Source: Chloroflexota bacterium (GTDB lineage: Bacteria; Chloroflexota; Anaerolineae; Promineifilales; Promineifilaceae). From it: a stretch of 64,000 bases of DNA. The stretch spans positions 1 through 64,000 of the forward strand of contig JAGOMA010000008.1 in the NCBI GenBank assembly GCA_017993775.1, written 5' to 3'. The notes under the pieces are model-generated. The model did not search any database, was not told where the DNA came from, and saw nothing but the letters and a program-made list of their open reading frames with translations. Position 1 is the stretch's first letter; every line of letters begins with the position of its first letter. Both the position numbers and the translations under genes were made by a program. Shown piece after piece: positions 1-8,849 of this stretch.

Positions 1-374
1 AATATCCAGGGGAAAACTGATTTTGGCAGGGGGAGCTATGGGCATCGTTTTTACTCCGTTTGTGAAAATGATTTCCATTTTACCTCACCACCATATCTGG
101 GTGTACCCCTTGTATTCCCAAAGAACCAGTCCTACTAAAAATGTGAATTTTGCGGTTCGCACGAAGTAAGATTCTGGCAATAAACCAGCATATTATTTAT
201 GGAAAGATCTCTCAACTTGGGACATTGCAAATAACGAACCAGGCTGTAGGCACTCCCATTTGTTTCTCAAGAACAACCACCAGGGATTACAGGAGGTGTT
301 ATTGGTATTTGATAATCTATTAAAAAGCAGCTATTCAAGAACATTTACAGGTCATTACACAAACGGAGGTAGTT
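1..374. other. Leading stretch without a convincing gene
   Basis: AT-richer than most of the window and free of the ACGGCCGT palindrome. A plus-strand frame is open from base 2 to a TAA at 167-169. It could be the tail of a gene beginning left of the window, or a 43-codon frame from the ATG at 38, which has a GGGGGAG a few bases upstream. No domain is recognisable. The rest is spacer and probably holds the promoter of the gene at 375. Confidence 0.3.
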
Positions 375-581
375 ATGTCAGGAAAAAGTAAAGTCACCGC
401 AGCGTTATTAGCAATCTTATTGGGTGGTATTGGAGCACACAAGTTTTACTTACAACAAATTGGAGTGGGAATTGTGTACCTCCTTTTCTCTTGGACTGGA
501 ATCCCACTCATCATTGGAATAATAGAGGGTTTGATATATCTGGGTATGTCCGATGAGAGCTTTGCTTCCAAATATGGCTAA
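375..581 (+). CDS. TM2 domain membrane protein
   Basis: 68 residues with the TM2 layout: a short polar N terminus, a first hydrophobic helix (about residues 7-25) containing GGIGAHKFYL, then a second helix (about 29-55) with ISP-like turns and a LIYLG ending. TM2 proteins are small two-helix membrane proteins of largely unknown role. The start is supported by GGAGG 5 bases upstream. The gene lies in the low-GC, palindrome-free left end. The family call is firm; the cellular job is unknown. Confidence 0.85.
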   Translation: MSGKSKVTAALLAILLGGIGAHKFYLQQIGVGIVYLLFSWTGIPLIIGIIEGLIYLGMSDESFASKYG

Positions 582-776
582 GATGCGACACGTTGCCATT
601 TGATTGCTTAGCAATATGGATAAACAGAAATGGGTATCATCAGATGCCCATTTCTGTTGAACATTCAAACAATTTTGGCTTGGTTCACTTTATCAAGACC
701 AATCTAAGGTCGTAGTAAATCTAACTGACCACAAATATATGCAATACGAGTATCTAAAGAAAGAGTAACTGACACT

Positions 777-1184
777 ATGAAAGCTTTGTACATTGTCCTT
801 CTCCTCTGTTTGACCATCATTCTTTCGGCATGTAGTGGATCTGGACCGGAGAAATCTGCTGAAACCTGGTTTCAAGCTATGGCGACATCTGATGGAACAA
901 CAGCCCTTAAGTTAACTTGCGGTACCTATAAAGCAGACATTCAAAACATGGGACTGCTAATGGGAGGCATTAATATGTTAGCCGGTGGAATGGTATCTGA
1001 TGCAGAGGTAGACACTTCTAGCGTCACCTTTGAAACTACGGCTAAAAGCGGCGATGACGCTACGGTGCGTGTAAGCGGTACTTATATACAAGGATTAATG
1101 GGGGCTGCATTTGAACAGCAAGTTGATGCAAACTTCATTATGGTAAAAGAAGATGGTGAATGGAAATGGTGTGGTGAAAGATAA
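777..1184 (+). CDS. Small secreted lipoprotein, DUF4878/NTF2-like
   Basis: 135 residues. The N terminus is a lipoprotein signal peptide with lipobox LSAC at residues 17-20 (Cys 20 is the predicted lipidated residue). The mature part begins with a glycine/serine linker and KSAETWFQAMATSDG, typical of small NTF2-like proteins related to DUF4878. The C terminus ends in a WKWCGE strand typical of that fold. There is no strong ribosome binding site (AAAGAG, far upstream). It is followed by a good terminator at 1256. The substrate or partner is unknown. Confidence 0.7.
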   Translation: MKALYIVLLLCLTIILSACSGSGPEKSAETWFQAMATSDGTTALKLTCGTYKADIQNMGLLMGGINMLAGGMVSDAEVDTSSVTFETTAKSGDDATVRVSGTYIQGLMGAAFEQQVDANFIMVKEDGEWKWCGER

Positions 1185-1255
1185 TAGCCATAACTGAGGT
1201 TAATGACTGCGCTAAACAGAGGCGAAAGGCCGTATTAGACAGTAACATGATAGGC

Positions 1256-1284
1256 AAAACGGGCAGTTACAGCAGCCCGTTTTT
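1256..1284 (+). terminator. Rho-independent terminator after the lipoprotein gene
   Basis: Perfect 9-bp stem AAAACGGGC / GCCCGTTTT with a 10-base loop. The second arm ends in the T run, so the hairpin reads well as a plus-strand terminator and is reasonable in reverse too. Confidence 0.8.
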
Positions 1285-1356
1285 CATTAACACAATGGGC
1301 AATGGCGGTTCAGGACGGCCTTGATTTTGCATTTCGTACCGGTCGTTTGTTCCTCA

Positions 1357-1596
1357 TTATACCGATGACTGTGACAACTCTAGCTCTAACCGCTTGCTAA
1401 CCTCCACTAATATCGCCATTGACTTCCACTGCACGGCATAGTTTTCCGCCAACATATTCGCCTCGTCGTGCGGATCTGTACCGGCGACGGCGATCAATCC
1501 TTCGATGTCAGCTTTGGCGCGTTGTAGAATGTGCAGAATTTTGACGGAGGCAAGGGGCTTGTCGTCAACGGCCGTTTCCCCCTCTTCCTCCACCAC
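1357..1596 (-). CDS. Short hypothetical protein
   Basis: 79-codon frame encoding an acidic helical peptide, with no domain I recognise. Codon use looks coding-like, and a copy of the ACGGCCGT palindrome is read as TAV near the N terminus. There is no clear ribosome binding site, so it may be the C-terminal part of a larger or decayed gene. It is divergent from the recombinase at 1761. Confidence 0.3.
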   Translation of the reverse strand: MVEEEGETAVDDKPLASVKILHILQRAKADIEGLIAVAGTDPHDEANMLAENYAVQWKSMAILVEVSKRLELELSQSSV

Positions 1597-1714
1597 CCCA
1601 ACATGTTGTCAAATGCCAGCGAATCCGACCAGTATGGTGAAGTGCCCCGAATTGTGACGCGCCTAGAAGCTGAAACTGTGGGCCGGATACGGCCGTCGCC
1701 CACGACCTCATCAC

Positions 1715-1738
1715 GTACGGAAATATATAATTCCGTAC
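1715..1738. promoter_or_regulatory. Inverted-repeat operator over a TATAAT box
   Basis: GTACGGAA and TTCCGTAC flank an 8-base AT spacer, forming a near-perfect 24-bp palindrome. A consensus -10 box TATAAT (1726-1731) lies inside it and the recombinase start is 23 bases downstream. No good -35 is visible. A protein bound here would block RNA polymerase, so autoregulation, or a recombinase core site, is the likely role (inference). Confidence 0.5.
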
Positions 1739-1760
1739 ATGATTATGGTAAACTTATGGC

Positions 1761-2705
1761 ATGGAAAACAGCCATCTATCCCCCTCTTTTGTTCCCCATT
1801 CGCATAACATCTTGCACGTTCTGCAAAACGCCAATCTGGCTGAATCAACCCGCCAAAAATATATCCGGGTCGTCGAAAGCTACCTGGCAACTGGCGGCAG
1901 CCTGACCGATGCTCCGGCCCTAGCCGCTCTTGCAGCTACCATTTCCCGGTCACGGCGTGGCCATCTCAAATCGGCCGTGCGCAAATGGACGGAGGTGATG
2001 GCTACGGCCGTTAAAAGCCAGGCCACTCCCGACAATATCCAGGTCACTCAGGCTACCTTACTCCGCTTTGAAGCGCTGCAAGACAGCATCCAGGTTTCGG
2101 CCGCTAAAGGACAGAAGGTCCACACCTGGTTGTCTCAAGCCGAAGTGAAACGATTGTTGTCTCTGCCCGACACACGCACCCGCCTGGGTCGCCGCGATAA
2201 AATTGCTCTTGGGTTGTGCGTTGCCGCCGGACTGCGTCGGGAAGAAGCGGTGTCTGTGCAGTTCGCTGATTTGACACACCTGCCGTTGGGGCAAAGCTAC
2301 AGGACAGTGGTTAATGTTCGGGGCAAAGGTGCGAAAGATCGGGCTGTGCCCATTCGGGCGAAACTGGCCGCCGACATTGCTGTCTGGGGTCAGGAGATTG
2401 GCGCGGATGGCTATCTGCTGCGTTCGTTAGGTCGCGGGAATGCAGTGGGAGAGTCATTGACGGCCGTTTCCCTTTTCCGCATCGTCGCTAAATACGGTGG
2501 GCGCATTGGCAAGCCGGAGTTAGCGCCTCATGATTTACGCCGCACCTATGCCCAACTTGGCTACGAAGCAGGTGTACCGGTGACGCAAATCAGCACCCTG
2601 TTGGGTCATGCCAGTCTGGAGACGACGATGCGTTACCTCAACCTGCAACTGGATTTTCAGACGACGGTCAGTGACTTTATCCCGTATGAGCGAATGGGAG
2701 CCTGA
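1761..2705 (+). CDS. XerC/D-like tyrosine recombinase
   Basis: 314 residues: an N-terminal SAM-like core-binding domain (about 20-100) and a C-terminal catalytic domain. The catalytic set is visible: Arg159 in GLRREE, Lys189 in RGKGAKDR, His257 and Arg260 in HDLRR, His283 in LLGHAS, and nucleophile Tyr292 in MRYL. No ribosome binding site precedes ATG 1761, and with the TATAAT at 1726 the message could be nearly leaderless. The gene could act in site-specific integration or resolution; no adjacent element or att site identifies its substrate. Confidence 0.85.
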   Translation: MENSHLSPSFVPHSHNILHVLQNANLAESTRQKYIRVVESYLATGGSLTDAPALAALAATISRSRRGHLKSAVRKWTEVMATAVKSQATPDNIQVTQATLLRFEALQDSIQVSAAKGQKVHTWLSQAEVKRLLSLPDTRTRLGRRDKIALGLCVAAGLRREEAVSVQFADLTHLPLGQSYRTVVNVRGKGAKDRAVPIRAKLAADIAVWGQEIGADGYLLRSLGRGNAVGESLTAVSLFRIVAKYGGRIGKPELAPHDLRRTYAQLGYEAGVPVTQISTLLGHASLETTMRYLNLQLDFQTTVSDFIPYERMGA

Positions 2706-2780
2706 GTTACAATCTATCCTGACTCTCAAACATTCGTATTGGTGAAGATAACCAAACCCAACCCATCAGGAGGCAAACCC

Positions 2781-3260
2781 ATGAACCCCGATCAGGCTTT
2801 ACGCGAGCAATTGGTCAACCTGCTCTCCCAACGGCAGACACACATGATTTTTGAGGACGCCGTCGCCAATTTTCCGCTGACGCACATCAACGGCCGTCCG
2901 CCCAGCATAGACTACAGCTTCTGGCACTTGCTGGAACATCTGCGCATCTGCCAGCATGACATTCTGGATTACATTCGCAATCCAGACTACCAGGTGTTGA
3001 ACTTCCCCGATGACTTGTGGCCGGCCAAAGACGCCGAAACCGATGCCGCTGGTTGGCAGCAAACAATTGCGCAATTCCAGGCCGACCGGCAGGCGTTGGT
3101 GGACATCATCCAAAACCCAACCACTGACCTCTACTCCCAGATTCCCCACGGCTGGGAAGGGCACAACGTCCTGCGGGAAATCCTGGTCGTGGCCGACCAT
3201 AACGCCTATCATCTGGGTGAGTTGGGCATTTTGCGGCAGGTAATGGGGCTGTGGGAGTAG
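2781..3260 (+). CDS. DinB superfamily protein
   Basis: 159 residues of a four-helix DinB-type fold. Likely metal-binding histidines are in FWHLLEHLR (about 54-58) and the C-terminal HNAYHLGEL signature. Members include DNA-damage-inducible proteins and thiol-dependent metalloenzymes such as bacillithiol transferases; which one applies here cannot be told. I chose ATG 2781 rather than the upstream frame start because AGGAGG sits 6 bases before it. The next gene follows after 32 bases. Confidence 0.8.
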   Translation: MNPDQALREQLVNLLSQRQTHMIFEDAVANFPLTHINGRPPSIDYSFWHLLEHLRICQHDILDYIRNPDYQVLNFPDDLWPAKDAETDAAGWQQTIAQFQADRQALVDIIQNPTTDLYSQIPHGWEGHNVLREILVVADHNAYHLGELGILRQVMGLWE

Positions 3261-3292
3261 CCGGTCCATGACCGATGAGAGAAGCGTAAGCA

Positions 3293-3694
3293 ATGATAGA
3301 TGACAAAATCCGCCGCGCCTTGCAGACCGACGATACGATAGACATCACCACTGTCGGCCGCAAGAGCGGGCAGCCGCGCCGCATTGAAATCTGGTTCCGG
3401 CAGGTAGACGGCCGTATCTACATCACCGGCACCCCGGGAACCCGCGATTGGTATGCCAACCTGCTGCAAAACCCCCATTTCACATTTCATTTAAAAGAAT
3501 CTGTTCATGCGGATTTGCCAGCGCAAGCGCGGTTCATCAACGACATCGATGAGCGGCGGCGGATTTTGTCTGCACCGGAAATGGGTTGGTATCAACGTCA
3601 AGTCAGTTCGGTGGAGGATCTGGTGGCGGGCAGTCCGTTGGTGGAAGTGCTGTTTGATCGGAGGGCATCAGACGAACTGATAGCCACGTTTTAG
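3293..3694 (+). CDS. Deazaflavin/FMN-dependent nitroreductase-family protein
   Basis: 133 residues of the split-beta-barrel family related to F420H2-dependent Ddn proteins (DUF385). The signature TVGRKSGQPRRIEIWF occurs near residue 20, then strands with YITGTPGTRDWYANL, a typical cofactor-binding edge. Such enzymes use F420 or FMN to reduce small molecules. The 3' end overlaps the convergent WGR gene by 27 bases. The family call is firm; the cofactor is an inference. Confidence 0.8.
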   Translation: MIDDKIRRALQTDDTIDITTVGRKSGQPRRIEIWFRQVDGRIYITGTPGTRDWYANLLQNPHFTFHLKESVHADLPAQARFINDIDERRRILSAPEMGWYQRQVSSVEDLVAGSPLVEVLFDRRASDELIATF

Positions 3695-3898
3695 CTTGGC
3701 CCGCACAATCTGCTCGGCCAGGATTTCCGCTTCAGCCCAGGATGCCATTGGCAGAGCGCGAATCTGTTGATACTCATTCTCCCGACTGCCCCAGGCCGTG
3801 ACGACAGCGACTGTATCCAACAGTGTTGCCTGAACGGTGACAAAGTACCAACGATTGATGTGTTCTTCCCGGTCAATTCGTTTCAGCAGCGTGCCCAT
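3668..3898 (-). CDS. WGR domain protein
   Basis: 76 residues making almost a complete stand-alone WGR domain: RWYFVTVQ strand, AWGSRENEYQQIRALP (the WGR core, here WGS), then a helix EAEILAEQIVRAKLKRGY ending in the K..GY motif. WGR domains bind nucleic acid ends and occur in PARPs and bacterial repair-associated proteins. A TATACT box lies about 10 bases before ATG 3898, so the message may be nearly leaderless. Short stand-alone copies are common but poorly studied. Confidence 0.65.
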   Translation of the reverse strand: MGTLLKRIDREEHINRWYFVTVQATLLDTVAVVTAWGSRENEYQQIRALPMASWAEAEILAEQIVRAKLKRGYQFV

Positions 3899-4142
3899 AA
3901 CAAATAGTATACAACATGAGAAACGGCCGTTGCCCTCCTCATCACTCTCGCTGCACCGCGCCCGCGCCCAACACCATCACCCGCGCCATTCCAGAAAGGG
4001 TAAGAGCGAGTGCGTATATGGGACCAGGCCGTCTCTAACCAGAAGTGGGAACCCCACAAACATAATCGATGGCTTTAACTGAACAGGCGACCCTTTCACT
4101 CCAATAACGGCACGGATTTTCGTACCATAAATTGTCATTTTG

Positions 4143-5306
4143 TCATCGCAATTTATAAGCTTCTACGGTCTGAACGATGCGAGTGACGATCTTTGTGGTT
4201 TCATCTTGCGAGTTAAACCGTCCCAGACTCAATCGGATGGTTGACCCCGCATCTTCACGGCTAAGGCCAATAGCCTGCAAGACGTGAGAAGGCTCCAACG
4301 CTCCGGTTGAGCAAGCTGAACCGACCCCCATCATAATTTCCGGCATACTGAGCAAGAGTGCGTCAACCTCAACGCCGGGCAAAGCCAGGCTAATGGTGTT
4401 GGGCAACCGCTCTGCGTCTGCGCCATTTACCCAAGCGTCAGGCAATGCAGCCAATAATTGTGACTCCAGCGCAGCGCGTAGTGTGCCAATTCGCTTGTTT
4501 TCTTCAAGCAGCAAAGTAGCGCACAGATGCGCCGCCGCCCCCAACCCGACAATACCTGGCACATTGGACGTGCCAGAACGGACGGCGTGTTCCTGACCGC
4601 CTCCGTAAGCCAATGGCTCAAGGGGAATGGATCTCGGTCCGTTGCAGATGTAAAGCGCGCCAATGCCTTTAGGCCCGTAAAACTTATGGGAACTCAACGA
4701 TAGTAAGTCTACGTCCCACGCTAGAACGTCTACCGAAATTTTACCAACCGCTTGCGCTGCATCACAGTGGACCACGGCACCAACTGCATGGGCCAGCGCC
4801 GCAATTTGCGTAATGGGTTGTAATGTACCCGTTTCGTTGTTGGCTGCTTGCACCGAAACGAGCAAGGTGTGTTCGTTAATTGAGGATTGTGCCGATGCCA
4901 GGTCTACGCGCCCAGCGGTATCTACTGGCAGCACAACAACTTCGTACCCTAGCGCGGCTAAGGCGTGACAAGGTTCTAGAACAGCTTTGTGTTCAACGGC
5001 CGTTGTCACAATCCGTTTTCGTTTCCCCCCTGCGGCTCTACGGCCAAGCCCCAGTATAGCCAGGTTGTTGCTCTCTGTAGCCCCGCTGGTGAAGATAATC
5101 TCTTCGGGGCGTGCGCCGATTAAAACGGCCGTTTGCTCGCGGGCATCAACTAAAGCACGGGCGGCCTTACGCCCCTGGGGGTGTAGACCAGTAGCGGCAT
5201 TGCCATACCACTCGGAAAAATAGGGCAACATTGCTGCAACAACGGCCGGATCGCAAGGCGTAGTGGCGTTATTGTCCAGGTAGATAGTGTCGTCAAGACT
5301 TAACAC
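4143..5306 (-). CDS. Cysteine desulfurase (IscS/DndA class)
   Basis: 387 residues, a PLP-dependent class V aminotransferase fold. Visible residues: TSGATESNN (about 73-81, phosphate binding), His106, Asp182 in CDAAQAVGK, the Schiff-base Lys208 in SSHKFYGPKG, and catalytic Cys332 in GSACSTGA. It moves sulfur from cysteine to an acceptor. GTG 5306 lies 2 bases after the BrxL-like stop, indicating translational coupling. Placement in a BREX/DUF4007 island suggests sulfur delivery for phosphorothioate-type DNA modification, as DndA and SspA do, but no PAPS-reductase-like partner is present. A housekeeping Fe-S role is possible. Confidence 0.93.
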   Translation of the reverse strand: MLSLDDTIYLDNNATTPCDPAVVAAMLPYFSEWYGNAATGLHPQGRKAARALVDAREQTAVLIGARPEEIIFTSGATESNNLAILGLGRRAAGGKRKRIVTTAVEHKAVLEPCHALAALGYEVVVLPVDTAGRVDLASAQSSINEHTLLVSVQAANNETGTLQPITQIAALAHAVGAVVHCDAAQAVGKISVDVLAWDVDLLSLSSHKFYGPKGIGALYICNGPRSIPLEPLAYGGGQEHAVRSGTSNVPGIVGLGAAAHLCATLLLEENKRIGTLRAALESQLLAALPDAWVNGADAERLPNTISLALPGVEVDALLLSMPEIMMGVGSACSTGALEPSHVLQAIGLSREDAGSTIRLSLGRFNSQDETTKIVTRIVQTVEAYKLR

Positions 5307-5308
5307 AG

Positions 5309-6772
5309 CTACTCGTCCAAAATTTGATAGCGGATCAACTCCTCATACTGACGGTATTCGCCATCCAGGATTTGCAGTTGATTCCATACCAATTGCCGCA
5401 AATGGCGGGCGGGCTTCACGCAATACTGCTCAAATTCTGTCCGCGATACTTTCCCGTGTGGGAAGAGAATCTTGAGCATTCCGCTGGCAATGGAGTGTAC
5501 CGCGTCCTCGTTGCGCTTGTAGACACGATCCCCAAGCAGTTCGATTCGCCGCGCTGCCCGCTGGTCGTGTTCCAGGTCGTCGCGCAGCGCCAGCAGTGCA
5601 TCGCCAAAAAAGTCTGATTTCAGGCCAACGCCCCGCGCAAAGCATTCGCCGCTTAACTTGCGGATTTCCCAACCGGGAATCAGGGCGCGGATGCGGTCCA
5701 GGAATGCCGTTTCTTGTAAGAACGATGGCAATTCTTGAATGTACAAATCGTGCAGGGGCTTTTGTCGGCTGTCTAGTTTGATGTTCGCCAGCATCACCAG
5801 GCCGCAATCGCTAGCTGTTTCATGCAAACCGCCACGTGTAAGACGGCCGTTTGCCAAAAAACCCTTGAGACCGCCGATGATTTCTTCTGGCTTCTCAAAG
5901 CGCAGCGTTTGGACTTCATCTAAAACAACAACAGCATAGCGAGCCAACAGCCCCCACTGCCCTGACGCATTGTTGACAAAAAGCACGGCTGGGGAGACAT
6001 TGCCCCCGCTCATGAGCCGCACTGAGGGGCTGATGTTTTCGTAAATGTAGCTCTTGCCTGTGCCTTTGGGAGCCAGTTCAATCATGTGCATGTTTTTCTG
6101 CACCAGTGGCAACAAACGGCAGAGCAATAAAATTTGTTCGTCAGGTGTAAAGGCTTCAGGGTTATAGCCCATAGACAGGAGCATCAGCTCGCGCCATTCC
6201 TCAAGCGTGAAGTGATGGCGGGCTTCTTTGTACAATTGCAGGTTTACCGTCGCCTGCATGGGGTGGAAGTTGCTGAGGGTGATTCCCTCTTGGGTATTAA
6301 TAAGTTCAACAACGCCCCACATGCCTTGCTGCAATAAATCCGGGTAGCTTCCAACAAGCCCTTCACCTACTAACCCGTCGTTGATGCTGATCAGGCTCAT
6401 TTTGGCAATACGATCTTGTCGCTTGCGGGTCAACTCGATTTCCACATTGACGGGGGTCAGTATTTTGACGAGTTCACCACGTAGTAAACGCTCTTTAATG
6501 AGACCGGAATCACCTGACCCAGGTATAAATTTATTGGCCCAGGCTTGGACTTTGGCTGCTTCGGCTTCTGTTAGGGGACCTTGTCCGGGCACAATGCTGT
6601 CCAGCACCCATTCGGCGACATAGGCCGGGATGCCGCGTTTTTGTAGCTGGCTCATGGGTAGGCGGCGTTTGTCAATCGCCAGATTGCCGAACACGGAAAG
6701 AACTGTATTGTCTCGTTCAATTGTTGCTGCTCCGGCTGGATCATCCATTGTCATGCTGTCGAATAAGCTCAT
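5309..6772 (-). CDS. brxL: BrxL-like AAA+ ATPase, lacking the Lon protease end
   Basis: 487 residues. The middle is the BrxL ATPase: HHFTLEEWRELMLLSMGY (about 186-203), P-loop APKGTGKS (234-241), MSGGNVSPAVLFVN, and Walker B VVLDEV (282-287). BrxL is the Lon-like component of BREX phage-defence systems, usually about 650-700 residues with a C-terminal Lon-type protease domain. Here the chain stops after the helical lid and no Ser-Lys protease region follows, so this is a naturally short form or a truncation. It is tightly linked to the desulfurase downstream and the PglZ segment upstream (4-base overlap). Confidence 0.85.
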   Translation of the reverse strand: MSLFDSMTMDDPAGAATIERDNTVLSVFGNLAIDKRRLPMSQLQKRGIPAYVAEWVLDSIVPGQGPLTEAEAAKVQAWANKFIPGSGDSGLIKERLLRGELVKILTPVNVEIELTRKRQDRIAKMSLISINDGLVGEGLVGSYPDLLQQGMWGVVELINTQEGITLSNFHPMQATVNLQLYKEARHHFTLEEWRELMLLSMGYNPEAFTPDEQILLLCRLLPLVQKNMHMIELAPKGTGKSYIYENISPSVRLMSGGNVSPAVLFVNNASGQWGLLARYAVVVLDEVQTLRFEKPEEIIGGLKGFLANGRLTRGGLHETASDCGLVMLANIKLDSRQKPLHDLYIQELPSFLQETAFLDRIRALIPGWEIRKLSGECFARGVGLKSDFFGDALLALRDDLEHDQRAARRIELLGDRVYKRNEDAVHSIASGMLKILFPHGKVSRTEFEQYCVKPARHLRQLVWNQLQILDGEYRQYEELIRYQILDE

Positions 6773-7020
6773 AGGTCCAGGTCTCCCAAGATGTTGTCGC
6801 GCCGATACATCTCGATACTTTCTATTTCAGGATTGGCGATGGTGATGGTAAAGGCAAGGCCATTAGGCAATTGCAGGTTAAGGGTGACGGTGGTTTGACT
6901 GGTTTCAGCTTGCTTTAGCCAGGGTGACAAGCTTAACGTGAAAGTTTGTTCGCTGTAAGGCGTTATGGCCTGGTTGATTGGCAGTTTGAAGGGTTGCCCA
7001 TTGATCAGGAGAGAGCGCAA
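6769..7020 (-). pseudogene. Detached C-terminal segment of PglZ
   Basis: 83-codon frame beginning at a TTG, overlapping the end of the PglZ frame in another phase. Its sequence (beta strands such as RSLLINGQPFKLP and EQTFTLSLSPWL) reads as the natural continuation of the PglZ C-terminal immunoglobulin-like domain: ISVT in one frame joins RSLLING in the other if 4 bases of the palindrome at about 7019-7026 are removed. It therefore looks like a piece of pglZ split by a frameshift rather than an independent gene. Confidence 0.6.
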
Positions 7021-8665
7021 CGGCCGTTACCGAAATATCGCCTGGATTCCGTAGTTGCAGTGTGAATTGGCCGCTCTGCCCTGCCTGCCCGCTGCCACTG
7101 AGGGTAGCGGTAACGGCAGGCATGGTTGCATCGCGCACCAGTTCGATCCAGGGCACGATCACTTCTTCAGGGTACAGGCCGCCATGTGGATACCATTCGC
7201 TGCCTGTTTTGCCATCATTGGTGCGAAAGGTGTCGCTTCTGAAAGCAACGGCGGCATCGGTAGATAGGCCAAAACGCGCGGCGTGAAGATAGACCACATC
7301 GTTTTTAATGAGAAAACCGCGCTCATCAAACTGCCGCCCCGACATGCCTAACGAAGCGCGTCCCTGGCTCTGCATTTCGTTCGGCACGTTCAGAATGCGG
7401 GTGGCTTTCGCCAGTAAACGGCCGTGATCCGTGGTAATAATCAGGCGCAAGGGCAGTTCTGCTGGAACCTGATTGACGATTGCAGTAATTTTACTGGCGA
7501 TGCTCGACAACCGCCCGTTAATATCCTGGCGCAGTGTGTCCGAATTACTTTGTTTATGATAAGTGCTATCCGGCTCCAAAATACGCCAAAGATAAAGCTC
7601 GCCGGACGATGCGCCACTCAATTTTTCGGCCGGGCTTTCTTTTTCTGGCACGATGACGCCTAACGCGGCAACTTCATGCGCCAATTCAGGGGGAACACCG
7701 GCGAACAGAGCTGGCTTGCATACTTCGGTAATGGTGGGCAGCGGGGCGAAGGCCAGCCCATCTTCCCAGACGGTAAGCCGTTTAGTTTCCTGATGCAGAT
7801 AGTCAAGCAGACGCCTGGCGTCTAAGACGTGCAGCCCATCTAGGACAAGGCAAAGCGTGATGTGCGACTTTTGCTGTTGATTGAACGCTGCGCGGTTGAA
7901 GCTTAGATACTGCTGGAGTGGGCCGCCGTTTAAGGCGCGAGGGTATTCATGAAGATACCACTGGGCAAATTGCTCGGCGGCCGCGCTGATTTTTTCGCTC
8001 TCGGCGTCTGAGCCGTGGGCGGATTGCCATTGGCGTGCGGGCAGATATTGGTGACGGAACCAGTCTAGTACGGCTTCTGGTTGCTCAGGCGGCGATTCCG
8101 GCATGGCTGGTGGCATTAACGCCAAAATGCAATTTTGCTCATCCTGCGTCAGATACGGAGTGAGTTGATCGCGCAGATTTGGGGTGAGATCGCGTGGGTT
8201 GTGAACCAGGTAATTGACGGTTTCCTGAGCGGTCAGGCGTAGCAAATCGAGTTGGACCGGCTGCATTTCCAGTTCACCGATAAGGGCGCCATGTTTGGCG
8301 ATGATCTGATCTTTCAGGTCGCTGGCGGCATGGGCACGTTGGCGTTCGGGCAATGTGTGGGGGAACACGCCCAGTTCTATGAAGATGGGATCATCGGTGA
8401 GGCCGAGCCAACGTTCGAGCAGTTGACGGGCGTTGGCAACGTTGGCAGCGGCATAGATGGTGTAGGTCGCGTTGTCTACTTCGCGCTGCCAGCGACGGCC
8501 GTTTTCTGCGAACAGCGGCTCAAACACACTGTCTGGGGCCTTTGCGTACAACCAAAGCAGCCAGTTAGCAGCATGGGTAGTGGACGGCCGTTCCTCCCAC
8601 AACGCATTGGGGAAAAGGGCTTGCAATAGACCCGTCAGGTTCAGGTGATGTAGCCTGATTGCCAA
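6905..8665 (-). CDS. pglZ: PglZ domain protein (BREX)
   Basis: 586 residues in this frame. PglZ belongs to the alkaline-phosphatase-like superfamily and is a core BREX component. Metal-site features: LCLVLDGLHVLD near the middle, ITTDHGR (about residue 408), and the family hallmark HGGLYPEEVIVPWIEL near 497. An immunoglobulin-like C-terminal domain follows. The last ~40 residues of this frame are out of phase; the true end appears to be the frame at 6769-7020. ATG 8665 overlaps a short upstream frame, suggesting coupling. Confidence 0.9.
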   Translation of the reverse strand: MAIRLHHLNLTGLLQALFPNALWEERPSTTHAANWLLWLYAKAPDSVFEPLFAENGRRWQREVDNATYTIYAAANVANARQLLERWLGLTDDPIFIELGVFPHTLPERQRAHAASDLKDQIIAKHGALIGELEMQPVQLDLLRLTAQETVNYLVHNPRDLTPNLRDQLTPYLTQDEQNCILALMPPAMPESPPEQPEAVLDWFRHQYLPARQWQSAHGSDAESEKISAAAEQFAQWYLHEYPRALNGGPLQQYLSFNRAAFNQQQKSHITLCLVLDGLHVLDARRLLDYLHQETKRLTVWEDGLAFAPLPTITEVCKPALFAGVPPELAHEVAALGVIVPEKESPAEKLSGASSGELYLWRILEPDSTYHKQSNSDTLRQDINGRLSSIASKITAIVNQVPAELPLRLIITTDHGRLLAKATRILNVPNEMQSQGRASLGMSGRQFDERGFLIKNDVVYLHAARFGLSTDAAVAFRSDTFRTNDGKTGSEWYPHGGLYPEEVIVPWIELVRDATMPAVTATLSGSGQAGQSGQFTLQLRNPGDISVTAVALSPDQWATLQTANQPGHNALQRTNFHVKLVTLAKAS

Positions 8666-8790
8666 TGCTCAGGCAGGACTGCGCGAATCGCTTGCGCTTC
8701 TGCCTCGCTTAGGCTGGGTACAAGCTCTCGCAGCGCTTGAGTTGGCGATAATAGTTCACGGTAGGGGATGCGACGGCCGTTGCTAAACAT
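8641..8790 (-). CDS. Small ORF overlapping the pglZ start
   Basis: 49 residues (starts MFSNGRRIPY, ends HWQSGYIT). It overlaps the first 25 bases of pglZ in another frame, a typical coupled arrangement. It has amphipathic helices and several SEAEAQ-type repeats of charge, with no known domain. It has no clear ribosome binding site. It may be a leader peptide, a real small BREX subunit, or a detached start of PglZ. Confidence 0.4.
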   Translation of the reverse strand: MFSNGRRIPYRELLSPTQALRELVPSLSEAEAQAIRAVLPEHWQSGYIT

Positions 8791-8849
8791 TTCAGTCCAT
8801 TCACATTGGCTTTAATTGTGACAGTTATCGTGTTGATGACACGGTAAAC

